The notes beneath the pieces are model-generated. The model worked only from the letters and a program-made list of their open reading frames with translations. It searched no databases and had not been told where the DNA came from. DNA of 64,000 bases from Dokdonia pacifica (GTDB taxonomy: Bacteria > Bacteroidota > Bacteroidia > Flavobacteriales > Flavobacteriaceae): positions 372,001 to 436,000 of the forward strand of contig NZ_FZNY01000002.1 of NCBI RefSeq assembly GCF_900188275.1, read 5' to 3'. Shown here in pieces: positions 1 to 7,313 of this stretch; within the stretch, counting starts at the first letter, position 1, and every line of letters starts with the position of its first letter. A program made the position numbers and the translations under genes.

Positions 1-1001
1 TTATTAGGCATGATACCAACGCCAGATCTATTGTAAACGTTAGGAGAACCATAATTGAACTTATCATGCCTTTTGCCATTATTTAATAATAAAGGACCAG
101 ATTGAGTAGCAAAATTGGGTTTGATTTTTTTATTGATAAAAGTGTTGGTTTCTGAAACAAATACACTGTCATTTTTAGTAAAAAAAATGCCATTTGGTAG
201 CATAAAAAAATTATTATTCGCACTTTTTCCTTTGTTTACATCTTTAATGATACTATCATTTGTAACTAGTAATCCCACTGGAGCTAGATTTCTATCAAAC
301 ATACCTCCATTTGTAATCATTAAAATGTCATTATTACTATTGTTTTGACTTTGTATAAACTTATCAATTGAAACACCTCTCGCTTTGTTTTGTATAGGAT
401 TATCATTGCCATTTGTAATTTTTATTTCCTGTTTAGCAGGATTAGTAATAAAGGCATAATACGTTTCCTTTTTAAAAATAAAAGAGTACTCTCCTTCAGG
501 AAGGCTCTTAACAATTGTTGTCATGTTTTTTCTTGAGGTATTCGCCTTTTCCTTTAGTTTATCAAGCTTAATAAAATCTTTAATTGTTTGTTCTTTTCTA
601 TTTATTAGTAAAATGGTGCTTACCCATTCGTTATAGCAACTATCAAACTCTTTTTTTTGTTTTTTTAAACCCGCTATTACATCTATACTTTTAGAAGAAT
701 CACTAAGTGATTCTGAATTTGATAACACGGTAATGATCTTTTTGCTTAATTCTTTAAGCTTAGTAGTTTTTTCAGTTTTCTTTTTTGTTAGAGATAACAG
801 TTCATTTTCTAAACTTTGTTTGTTATTAAGTTTAAGTTTGCTGCTTAAGATATAATATTGCTCAATCTCAGAGTAAAACTGATCTATTGAAGCTTGTAGT
901 GTTTTACTGTGAGAAGAAGGGCTTGCTGTTAAATCCTTGTTTTGTGCATTTAGTTTTAAAACAAAAAAGAAGCTTATTAAAAGTGTTAATATAGGTTTCA
1001 T
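1..1001 (-). CDS. Phosphodiester glycosidase family protein (NAGPA/DUF2233-like), C-terminus cut by the window edge
   Basis: Reading the minus strand from ATG at 1001 gives 333 uninterrupted codons that continue past base 1. Residues 1-20 form a signal peptide ending LNAQ, so the protein is exported. Residues 25-155 are charged and Lys/Glu/Leu rich, probably coiled coil. From about residue 170 it matches my knowledge of the phosphodiester glycosidase (NAGPA, PF09992/DUF2233) family: ITNGGMFD (229-236), PVGLL (241-245), NFFMLPNGIFF (264-274), ATQSGPLL (298-305) and a final RSGVGI (325-330). Members hydrolyse sugar-phosphodiester bonds, but the substrate here is unknown. The family's last conserved block, usually with an LDGG-type motif, would lie outside the window. 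It starts one base after the stop of the LamG/HYR gene, so the two are surely co-transcribed. Base composition is as AT-rich as the rest of the island. Confidence 0.75.
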   Translation of the reverse strand, partial: MKPILTLLISFFFVLKLNAQNKDLTASPSSHSKTLQASIDQFYSEIEQYYILSSKLKLNNKQSLENELLSLTKKKTEKTTKLKELSKKIITVLSNSESLSDSSKSIDVIAGLKKQKKEFDSCYNEWVSTILLINRKEQTIKDFIKLDKLKEKANTSRKNMTTIVKSLPEGEYSFIFKKETYYAFITNPAKQEIKITNGNDNPIQNKARGVSIDKFIQSQNNSNNDILMITNGGMFDRNLAPVGLLVTNDSIIKDVNKGKSANNNFFMLPNGIFFTKNDSVFVSETNTFINKKIKPNFATQSGPLLLNNGKRHDKFNYGSPNVYNRSGVGIMPN

Positions 1002-1002
1002 G

Positions 1003-2643
1003 TTATTTTAGTATTAGATTAATTGCAGAAGCTATACCTATTTCTGAATCAATGGTATTATTATATACGGGGCTTTTTCGTTTGGATAAGAAATCTTTTC
1101 TGGTAGCCTCTCCTTCATATATTTCTATACTTACAGTATTAAGGCCTTTGGTTCCAGTATTCCACGCTTTTATTGTTAAAAAATTGCTTCCTGTTTTTAA
1201 TTCTATTTTTGCTGTTATTACGTCTTTTTTCTTGTTGTCTTTGTTATATATTTTCTTTTTATGAATAATCTCTTCTGAATTAAAAAATAGAGAAATGATG
1301 TCTCCATCTTCGTATTTATGATCATATAAGAATACAGTGTGAATTTTTTTTGTTAATTCAAAAGAATCTTTTGTAATAATTGAATCTTTAATTATAGGTT
1401 TTGTTGGTTTAGGTTTAGATATGGGAGGTAGTTCTGCAGTTTCTTTTTTAATTTCAATTATTTGTTCACACATTGAGGTATTTCCAGAATCATCGGTAGC
1501 ATAGTAGAATTTATGGTGTTTTCCATAATCTGTAAATAAAGTATCTAATTTTTTTAAGTTGATAGCACTGCAATTATCATAGACTAAAGGCTGTTTTGTA
1601 AATACTTTAACAGGAAGGCTTTTAGCAATAATAACTGTATCTTTTGGGCAATTAATTATAGGAGAAATAGTATCAATAACTTCAATGGTGAATTGACAAA
1701 ATTTGGTTCTATTATTATTGGTTTTTTTTAATACAACTTTGTTTATGCCTACAGGAAATAAAGAACCACTAGGAAGCCCTTTTACTACTGAACTTTTAGA
1801 GTTTACACAGGGACTATTTGATGTAGTTAAATAATCAACCTCTGCGTCACAACTATTTTTTGAGCAATAAACTTTGATATTGTTGGAGCAGGTTATTTCA
1901 TTTGAGAAATCTACATCATTTATTGTATACATCTCATTAATAATTTCTGTTTCAGAAAGCGATCTATTAAATAGTTTTAAATCATCAATAGCACCAACAA
2001 AAAATTCATCGGCTCCAGGAATATCTCTACCTATATACAGAGGAGAAAAATTTGAGTTAAAATTATTGTAGTATTGGAATGACCATACTTTATTTCCATT
2101 AAAATAAACAGATACTATGTTTTGACTACAGACCAATGAAAAATGAAACCATTTATCAGTTTCTATTTTGTGTTTTGCAAAGTCAAAATCGTACTCGGTG
2201 AATTCTGTATTCACAGATACTGTACTTTGATAGTTATTCTGGAAAGCCTGTGCTCTAAAATGAGGGTTTGATGTTGTTTCGTTCAAATCATCTCCCTTAC
2301 AAATTAAGGTAATCCAATGGTCATCATTTGTTGTCTTTGATACTTTTAGCCAGGAAGTAACTGTAAATTCATTTTTAATTTGATTAAAAGCGTCATCATG
2401 TAATACACTTAAGTAATTACTGCCATTGAATTCTAAAGCGTTGCATGCTAGTCCATTTCTACCTTCTGTAAATGATGTATTTCCAAATTTTTCAACAGTA
2501 AGGTTATAACTACTTTTATTTTCAACATCATGATTAAAAGTAAAGTGTAGTAGTAAATCTTTTTGTCCAAAAGAAAAACTTGTTATAGAAACGCTAATAA
2601 GCGTCAATATTTTGGCTAATAATATGTTGCTTTTTTTCAACAT
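1003..2643 (-). CDS. Secreted LamG-like / HYR-like domain protein
   Basis: The 546-residue protein has a signal peptide (residues 1-27, ending SFSFGQ). About residues 30-240 form a concanavalin-like LamG module: LLLHFTFN start, FTVTSWLKVS, KWFHFSLVCS, VYFNGNKVWSF, then FVGAIDDLKLFNRSLSETEI. A Cys-rich stretch follows (CSNNIKVYCSKNSC). About residues 325-405 resemble a HYR (hyalin repeat) domain: ISPIINCPKDTVI at the start and YYATDDSGNTSMCEQIIEI at the end. The last 130 residues are unassigned. LamG and HYR modules usually bind glycans or proteins at the cell surface, so this may be the targeting partner of the adjacent phosphodiester glycosidases. That role is inference. It lies 9 bases downstream of the 293-residue gene and 1 base upstream of the next gene, in one operon. 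Confidence 0.7.
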   Translation of the reverse strand: MLKKSNILLAKILTLISVSITSFSFGQKDLLLHFTFNHDVENKSSYNLTVEKFGNTSFTEGRNGLACNALEFNGSNYLSVLHDDAFNQIKNEFTVTSWLKVSKTTNDDHWITLICKGDDLNETTSNPHFRAQAFQNNYQSTVSVNTEFTEYDFDFAKHKIETDKWFHFSLVCSQNIVSVYFNGNKVWSFQYYNNFNSNFSPLYIGRDIPGADEFFVGAIDDLKLFNRSLSETEIINEMYTINDVDFSNEITCSNNIKVYCSKNSCDAEVDYLTTSNSPCVNSKSSVVKGLPSGSLFPVGINKVVLKKTNNNRTKFCQFTIEVIDTISPIINCPKDTVIIAKSLPVKVFTKQPLVYDNCSAINLKKLDTLFTDYGKHHKFYYATDDSGNTSMCEQIIEIKKETAELPPISKPKPTKPIIKDSIITKDSFELTKKIHTVFLYDHKYEDGDIISLFFNSEEIIHKKKIYNKDNKKKDVITAKIELKTGSNFLTIKAWNTGTKGLNTVSIEIYEGEATRKDFLSKRKSPVYNNTIDSEIGIASAINLILK

Positions 2644-2652
2644 AAAGAAGTT

Positions 2653-3534
2653 TTATTGGTAGTAATAAACTAACAAATTGATAGCCTTGTCTATAGGTAT
2701 GGTTCCTTTTATTCGTTCATCAACAGTGCCATTTTCATCAAATAGTTTAAAGGTGTTTTGAGCTCCGGTATCTAGATTGATCATCCAAATCACTTCCATA
2801 TCTTTAAAACCATTTAAAAAACTAAGAACTTTTTTACTCCCTTCATATAAAGTGGTATGTTCTTCAGAATGCACAATACAATGAACTACATTTTTATCCT
2901 CATCATACCCTACAGCTAAAAATCTTCTTTCACGTGATTTAGGACTTGAATTATAAGGTGATATTTTTAATATATCATTGTAAGCTAATAAATGTGTTTG
3001 AAATACAGTTGCTTCATTTTCTTCACACCATTCCAAAAACTTTGATAAATGATAAGAGTTTCCTTTTAAGTCTAATGGTATACCAGAAATAGAACCGCCT
3101 TGAACTTTTAGGTTTTTATCTTCAAGGTTGGTGGCTACTACGCCTCCTGTAGCATAAACAATAACAAGTCCGTCAAAATCAGCAATATTCTTGTTTACAA
3201 CCACGCCGTTATCAACAGTTAAACCTACAGGTAATGCAATTATGGGGTCATATTTACTCATATATGTGCCACTTGTTACACAAATAAGGTTTTTATCTTG
3301 TGACCAATTTAAAAAACGATTAGGCACAGATGTGCCATTATAATCTTTTGCAGCAAAATATTTTGCTTTAATTTTTTTTCCACTCAAGCCTCTGTCCATA
3401 TATATCACTTTATAAGGATAGTTTGCATCAGTTACAGATGATACTTTAACATGTTGAGGGTTGTAAGTTTGAGCGTCTAGATGTAAAGAAAAAATAGAAC
3501 ATATACCCATTGTGAATAAAATTTTTCTAATCAT
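2653..3534 (-). CDS. Exported protein, probably a divergent phosphodiester-glycosidase-like enzyme
   Basis: The 293-residue protein has a signal peptide (1-21, ending HLDAQ). The order of its blocks parallels the NAGPA/DUF2233 fold of the downstream neighbour: LICVTSGTYM (where TNGGMF stands in the classical family), LPVGLTVDNGVVVN, then VFQTHLLAYND (a QS/QT-type strand), RRFLAVGYDEDKNVVH, and near the C-terminus VIWMINLDTGAQNTF, where family members carry LDGGGS. The double Gly is thus replaced by Thr-Gly, so activity may be changed or lost. I assign it by pattern only, and a profile search could overturn that. Its ATG overlaps the end of the upstream membrane-protein gene by 8 bases, so translation is probably coupled. 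Confidence 0.5.
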   Translation of the reverse strand: MIRKILFTMGICSIFSLHLDAQTYNPQHVKVSSVTDANYPYKVIYMDRGLSGKKIKAKYFAAKDYNGTSVPNRFLNWSQDKNLICVTSGTYMSKYDPIIALPVGLTVDNGVVVNKNIADFDGLVIVYATGGVVATNLEDKNLKVQGGSISGIPLDLKGNSYHLSKFLEWCEENEATVFQTHLLAYNDILKISPYNSSPKSRERRFLAVGYDEDKNVVHCIVHSEEHTTLYEGSKKVLSFLNGFKDMEVIWMINLDTGAQNTFKLFDENGTVDERIKGTIPIDKAINLLVYYYQ

Positions 3535-4312
3535 TGCTTTTAATTTTTAATAGTGATTTTAAATTGTGGCTTTTTAAATACTTTATTCCAAAAAAACTTA
3601 ATAAGGACAAGGAAGCGGCTATAAGTAGTATAAAAATCTTACATATCCATGGTGTACTATACCAAAATCGTTTAAGCATATAAAGCCATCTTTGATCTAT
3701 GATATTCAGAAGTACTTTTTCAAATGTAGAATTACCAGTATTAGGAAAATACTTTTTTTGTATACAACGTTGTGCTAAATAGCGGTATTTAAAACCATAT
3801 TTAGAGTTTGGTTGTTTTTTTGCCTCTGCCGATAAGTGGTTAGTAATTTGGTTGTACCAATATATTTCAATTGATTCTTTTACACTATTATCTTTAAAAT
3901 CTAGTTTGTCTACCCAATTAGCAATTTGATTTATAGTATCTAGATTTGTTGACCAAATTTTAGGGTAGAGTTCTGATGTTAGTGCTTTTATAAAAACATT
4001 ATTCGACAAAAAATCATTTTTAGTTATTTCTTGCAGATTAATGAGGTCATGATTTAGATCTTTTGATTCTTGTAAATTTGCTTTTTCTAAGTAAACTTTA
4101 AAAGGGAAGTTATCTAATGCTAATGTGTCATAATTGCTAAGATTTAATAAAAGTGAAGTATCATTTACTTTACCTTGTGGAAATAAAGTTATGTTTTTGA
4201 ACTCATCATTATCAACCGTAATGACTTTGATAATTAAATACAAAAAAAATATTAGAAATAATGTGTTAAACATAAGACTTATAGTAAACTTGTAATCAAT
4301 AGATTTATACAT
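3527..4312 (-). CDS. Membrane protein of unknown function with N- and C-terminal TM segments
   Basis: This 261-residue protein matches no family I recognise. It has a hydrophobic helix at about residues 10-31 (rich in Leu/Ile/Phe), a hydrophilic middle of about 180 residues, a second helix at about residues 222-242 (CKIFILLIAASLSLLSFFG) and a basic tail (KYLKSHNLKSLLKIKSND). The basic tail suggests a cytoplasmic C-terminus and so a periplasmic middle domain. The middle holds aromatic-rich patches (YWYNQIT, GFKYRYLAQRC). It is the first clear gene of the island operon, and its stop codon lies inside the start of the 293-residue gene. It could anchor or organise the secreted enzymes encoded downstream; this is a guess from the neighbours. 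Confidence 0.6.
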   Translation of the reverse strand: MYKSIDYKFTISLMFNTLFLIFFLYLIIKVITVDNDEFKNITLFPQGKVNDTSLLLNLSNYDTLALDNFPFKVYLEKANLQESKDLNHDLINLQEITKNDFLSNNVFIKALTSELYPKIWSTNLDTINQIANWVDKLDFKDNSVKESIEIYWYNQITNHLSAEAKKQPNSKYGFKYRYLAQRCIQKKYFPNTGNSTFEKVLLNIIDQRWLYMLKRFWYSTPWICKIFILLIAASLSLLSFFGIKYLKSHNLKSLLKIKSND

Positions 4313-4315
4313 TTA

Positions 4316-4504
4316 TTATGTATTATAGTTATAAATGAGTTCAAGGTAAGAGTCGCAGCATCTCCAGCTACAGGAGCATTTCTTTGTCCGTTTACAGTGG
4401 TTTATAGCAAGAACAAGATGATAATTAGATTTTTTATTTGTTAATACGAAAAAAACAGTAACAAAGCTTTCTTGACAAGGAGAAATCCGATAGTAGTATT
4501 CCAT
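4316..4504 (-). CDS. Small Cys-rich ORF of unknown function (62 aa)
   Basis: An ATG-started ORF ends 3 bases before the ATG of the 261-residue membrane protein and would be the first gene of the island operon. It encodes 7 cysteines, clustered in the second half (CKRTKKCSCSWRCC), after a mildly hydrophobic stretch. I see no convincing ribosome binding site (the upstream bases are pyrimidine-rich) and no family match. It could be a short real gene, a leader peptide, or chance. The close, same-strand spacing is the only positive evidence. Confidence 0.3.
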   Translation of the reverse strand: MEYYYRISPCQESFVTVFFVLTNKKSNYHLVLAINHCKRTKKCSCSWRCCDSYLELIYNYNT

Positions 4505-4876
4505 ACGAAAAGGAAACTGGGCTAATTTCTAGAGTGTTTTTGTGATCATACATATTGTTACGAGTTATTATTTTTAAGAGAAATAAAAATTTTTATACTA
4601 GATATTTTTATTTGATAAAATTATTTATACGCATCCTTTGATTATACCACAATTCGCACATAGTCAAACAATTACTATATTTTATATGCCTCAAATTTAT
4701 TAAGATAAAATGTTCCTCCCTTACGGGAAACCGTAAATACTATCTAAATGAATAGTAAATATTGTAGATTATTACTTTTATATAGTTAATATCCGTTGTA
4801 CATTTTGATTTAAAAGTAAAAAAGTTATTCATCTTGCTGATAATCAGTAATTTGTTTTAACTGAAAAACATTTACA
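4505..4876. other. Intergenic region between the island operon and the IS element
   Basis: This 372-base AT-rich stretch has no ORF I can support. It holds the putative upstream region of the leftward operon, a perfect dyad at 4721-4736 (separate entry) and, from 4791, the left end of the IS982-like element with its short non-coding leader. Confidence 0.5.
4721..4736. promoter_or_regulatory. Perfect dyad TTACGG-GAAA-CCGTAA
   Basis: A 6-bp perfect inverted repeat is separated by GAAA, inside a short GC-richer patch (TCCCTTACGGGAAACCGTAA) in otherwise very AT-rich DNA. It could be an operator for the leftward operon (217 bases upstream of the 62-aa ORF) or, if transcribed, a GNRA-capped hairpin. 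The regulator is not known to me. Confidence 0.35.
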
Positions 4877-5775
4877 ATGAACAACTTAACTGCAAATCAC
4901 AAAAGAATATTAGAAGTATTAAGAGAAATATCAAAAGAACAGCTTTTACCCTATCAGCGGCGTCAACCAAGATTGAGTGATCTTGAATTGATCTGTTTGA
5001 GCCTAATTGCCGAATTTATGGGGATGGATAGTGAAAATGATTTATTTAGAAAACTTCCCGAGAATATATCATCAAAAATAGAGCGAAGTGTTTACAATAG
5101 ACCCAGAAGGAGGCTTATAGGCAACCTTGATAGAATTCGATTGAAATTAGCCTCGCACTTTAATGAATTCGAGAATTACTTTGTTGTTGATAGTACGCCA
5201 TTGGAGGTGTGTAAACTTTCTATAAGTTTGAGGTCTGAAATTTGCAAAGAGACTGTTTAAGCTAGTCCCGATAAGAGGTATTGCGTCGCACAGAACTCAT
5301 ATTACTATGGTTACAAACTTCATGCTATTTGTTCTGTAGAAGGTGTTTTCGAGCTATTGACCTAAGTCTAGCTTCGGTTCACGACATCAACTATCTTAAA
5401 GATATTAAAATGCAAATAAATGATTGCACATTAATTGGAGACCGAGGATACTTATCAGCAGAAATACAACTAAACTTATTTGAAATTTGCAATATCAAGT
5501 TGAATGCACCAATGAGAAACAATCAAAAGTAATACAAACAACAATCCTATGTCTTCAGAATGAAGCACAAGAGAATCGAAACCTTGTCATCATAACTGTG
5601 TGATCAGTTTATAATGAGACGCAACTAGCAACTATGCAAAGTCATTTGATGGGTTTAAAACAAGAATACTATCTAAAATAACAGTCTTAACAACCATTAA
5701 ATATACAAACAAGTTCATTTTTAATAGAAATATAAGCAATATTAAAATTAGTATTATTTAAAATGCACAACGGGT
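4791..5775 (+). mobile_element. Degenerate IS982-family insertion sequence (about 985 bp)
   Basis: The broken transposase lies between imperfect terminal inverted repeats. The left end reads ATCCGTTGTACATTTT. The right end, read on the minus strand, gives ACCCGTTGTGCATTTT, which matches with two differences. The ACCCGTTGTGCA-type terminus and the length near 1 kb are as I know them for IS982. No clear target-site duplication is visible (left flank AGTTAAT, right flank TAAATAA), consistent with an old insertion or rearranged flanks. Confidence 0.7.
4877..5761 (+). pseudogene. IS982-family transposase, interrupted by stops and frameshifts
   Basis: Translation starts MNNLTANHKRILEVLRE and contains the IS982-type DDE core: FVVDSTPLEVCK (first Asp), then YYYGYKLHAICSVEGVF, DLSLASVHDINYL, LIGDRGYLSAEIQ (second Asp), NAPMRNNQK and RIETL (Glu region). 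The frame is broken by a TAA at 5258-5260, by a shift near 5355 that moves the rest to another frame, and by a further stop at about 5530. After that only fragments such as FDGFKTRILSKI and TTIKYINKFIFNRNIS are recognisable. A normal transposase of this family is about 290-300 residues in one frame, so this copy should be inactive unless served in trans. Confidence 0.85.
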
Positions 5776-5962
5776 TAAATAAACAAAATTGACACAAAAA
5801 CTAATGTCAAACAAAGATAATTATCTATAAATATGATAAGAGATAATGAAATTATCTAACGTAGGGTTTTGCATGCTATCATATGTTATTAAATACTATT
5901 ATTTGTAGTTTGACGTTGTTTAAAATGCTTGATAATTAATGTGTTGAATAATTCGCTTTACA
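5776..5962. other. Terminal segment of the island, non-coding
   Basis: These AT-rich 187 bases lie between the IS right end and the tRNA remnant and have no ORF. Inverted GTCAAAC (5806-5812) and GTTTGAC (5908-5914) copies flank the middle. They could be integrase or excisionase arm sites, but this rests on position alone. Confidence 0.35.
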
Positions 5963-6006
5963 GTTCATAACCCGGAGGTCACGAGTTCAATTCTCGTTCT
6001 CGCTAC
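5963..6006 (+). other. attR-like remnant: 3' part of a tRNA-Met(CAT) gene
   Basis: From the anticodon loop onward this is a tRNA. The loop is TTCATAA with anticodon CAT (5966-5968), the 3' anticodon strand is CCCGG, the variable loop AGGTC, and the T arm ACGAG-TTCAATT-CTCGT pairs perfectly. Then come acceptor strand TCTCGCT, discriminator A and one C. The 5' half is missing: the bases before the loop (TACAG) cannot pair with CCCGG, and no D arm or AGCGAGA/CGCGAGA 5' acceptor strand exists in the preceding 40 bases. Three C after the loop point to the initiator tRNA. A 3' tRNA stub ending a foreign-looking segment is the standard product of integration into a tRNA gene. The intact copy would lie left of the window. 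Confidence 0.8.
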
Positions 6007-6014
6007 TTAAAATG

Positions 6015-6047
6015 AAGCAGTTACATATATTTTGTAGCTGCTTTTTT
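6015..6047 (+). terminator. Rho-independent terminator of the tRNA locus
   Basis: The stem AGCAGTTACA / TGTAGCTGCT (one G-U or mismatch) encloses an AT loop and is followed by TTTTTTA. It lies 9 bases after the tRNA stub and was probably the native tRNA terminator. Confidence 0.75.
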
Positions 6048-6353
6048 ATTCTCCTATAAATAGATCTGACTATTTCCTACTTTATAATGGGTCATAAATT
6101 TCTTCCTAAAAGCCTTTTTAGATTACCATTACTCAACTTACTCTTCTAAATATACCCGAAAGACAAATTCATATAATATGACAACACCTATACATTATTT
6201 TTATAATAAGTACCAAAAGATCACTTTCTCATCTTAAATCATTATGCTACTTAGAAAACCATAATAAACACTATATTATCCATGTCTAATACTATTTATG
6301 CCAATATAGACATAACATAGTATTAGAATTGTAAAATTCTGTACTTTTAAAGT
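6048..6353. other. Intergenic region upstream of the hydroxyproline genes
   Basis: These 306 AT-rich bases have no supportable ORF or RNA. They should contain the promoter of the following operon. Two near-identical motifs, CATGTCTAATACTATTTATG and the inverted ATAACATAGTATTAGA, face each other around 6280-6325 and could be an operator; this is weak. Confidence 0.35.
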
Positions 6354-7313
6354 ATGGATAAAATTGCTCAAATAAGCAACCAATTCATTGAAGAAAACAC
6401 TCATTTTCCAAAGTTAATTAATGAAATACAAAAAGCATTTTCTTCAAAGAAAACAATTGCCCCTTTACGTCACCATCATGACTTTCCAAACCCAACAACT
6501 GGAGCAGATACCACGCTATTATTAATGCCTGCATGGAATCCTAGCGAAGATGCTGGTGTAAAAATAGTAACGATAAGTCCTGAAAATGTACAGTTTGACT
6601 TACCCTCTATTCAAGGAACGTATATCTATCTAGATGCTACAAAAGGAACTATAAAAGCTATTTTAGAAGCAAAAGAATTAACTGCAAAGCGTACAGCAGC
6701 TACTTCTGCCCTAGCCTCATCATTTTTATCACGTACAGAAGCTTCTTCTTTATTGATGATAGGAACAGGAGCACTTTCCATCAACTTAATAAAAGCCCAC
6801 GCTTCAGTTAGGCCCATAAGAGAAGTATTTATTTGGGGACGTAACTTTGAGAAAGCAAAAGCACTCTCCAAAACACTACAAAATGAAAAATACACCGTAA
6901 CTCCTGTTCAAACCATTGAAGAAAAAATAAAAGAGGTCGCTATTATTTCTTGTGCTACTTTATCTAAAAGACCTTTAGTATTAGGAAAACATCTAAAGCC
7001 TGGACAACATATAGATCTTGTAGGGGCCTATAAAAAAGATATGCGCGAAGCCGATAATGAAACGGTCACAAAATCTTCTGTTTTTTTAGATACCTACCAA
7101 GGAGGACTAAAGGAAAGCGGTGACATTGTAATTCCCTTACAAGAAGGGATTATTCAAGAAAGCGATATGAAAGCAGATTTATTTGAGCTATGTGCTGCCA
7201 CAAAAAAAGGAAGAACTTCTAAAGAAGAAATTACCCTATTTAAATCGGTAGGTCATGCCATAGAAGACCTTGCAGCAGCCAATTATTACTATAAAAAATA
7301 CACGAATGCCTAA
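6354..7313 (+). CDS. Delta-1-pyrroline-2-carboxylate reductase (ornithine cyclodeaminase/mu-crystallin family)
   Basis: The 319-residue protein belongs to the OCD/mu-crystallin family, with an N-terminal substrate half (HHHDFPNPTTGADTTLLLMPAW) and a Rossmann NAD(P) half starting SSLLMIGTGALSINLIKAH. Other family landmarks are LDATKGTIKAILEAKELTAKRTAATSAL-type residues and DLVGAYKKDMREAD. Family members include ornithine cyclodeaminase, alanine dehydrogenase and Pyr2C reductase. The choice here rests on the next gene, a trans-3-hydroxyproline dehydratase whose product spontaneously gives pyrroline-2-carboxylate; reduction then yields L-proline. Its stop codon overlaps the next gene's start region (ATG at 7306), so translation is coupled. 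The enzyme should be cytoplasmic. Confidence 0.8.
   Translation: MDKIAQISNQFIEENTHFPKLINEIQKAFSSKKTIAPLRHHHDFPNPTTGADTTLLLMPAWNPSEDAGVKIVTISPENVQFDLPSIQGTYIYLDATKGTIKAILEAKELTAKRTAATSALASSFLSRTEASSLLMIGTGALSINLIKAHASVRPIREVFIWGRNFEKAKALSKTLQNEKYTVTPVQTIEEKIKEVAIISCATLSKRPLVLGKHLKPGQHIDLVGAYKKDMREADNETVTKSSVFLDTYQGGLKESGDIVIPLQEGIIQESDMKADLFELCAATKKGRTSKEEITLFKSVGHAIEDLAAANYYYKKYTNA

Noticed and set aside
5930-6006. Complete tRNA gene at the island end
   Set aside because: The 5' acceptor strand, D arm and 5' anticodon strand are missing; only the 3' part folds.
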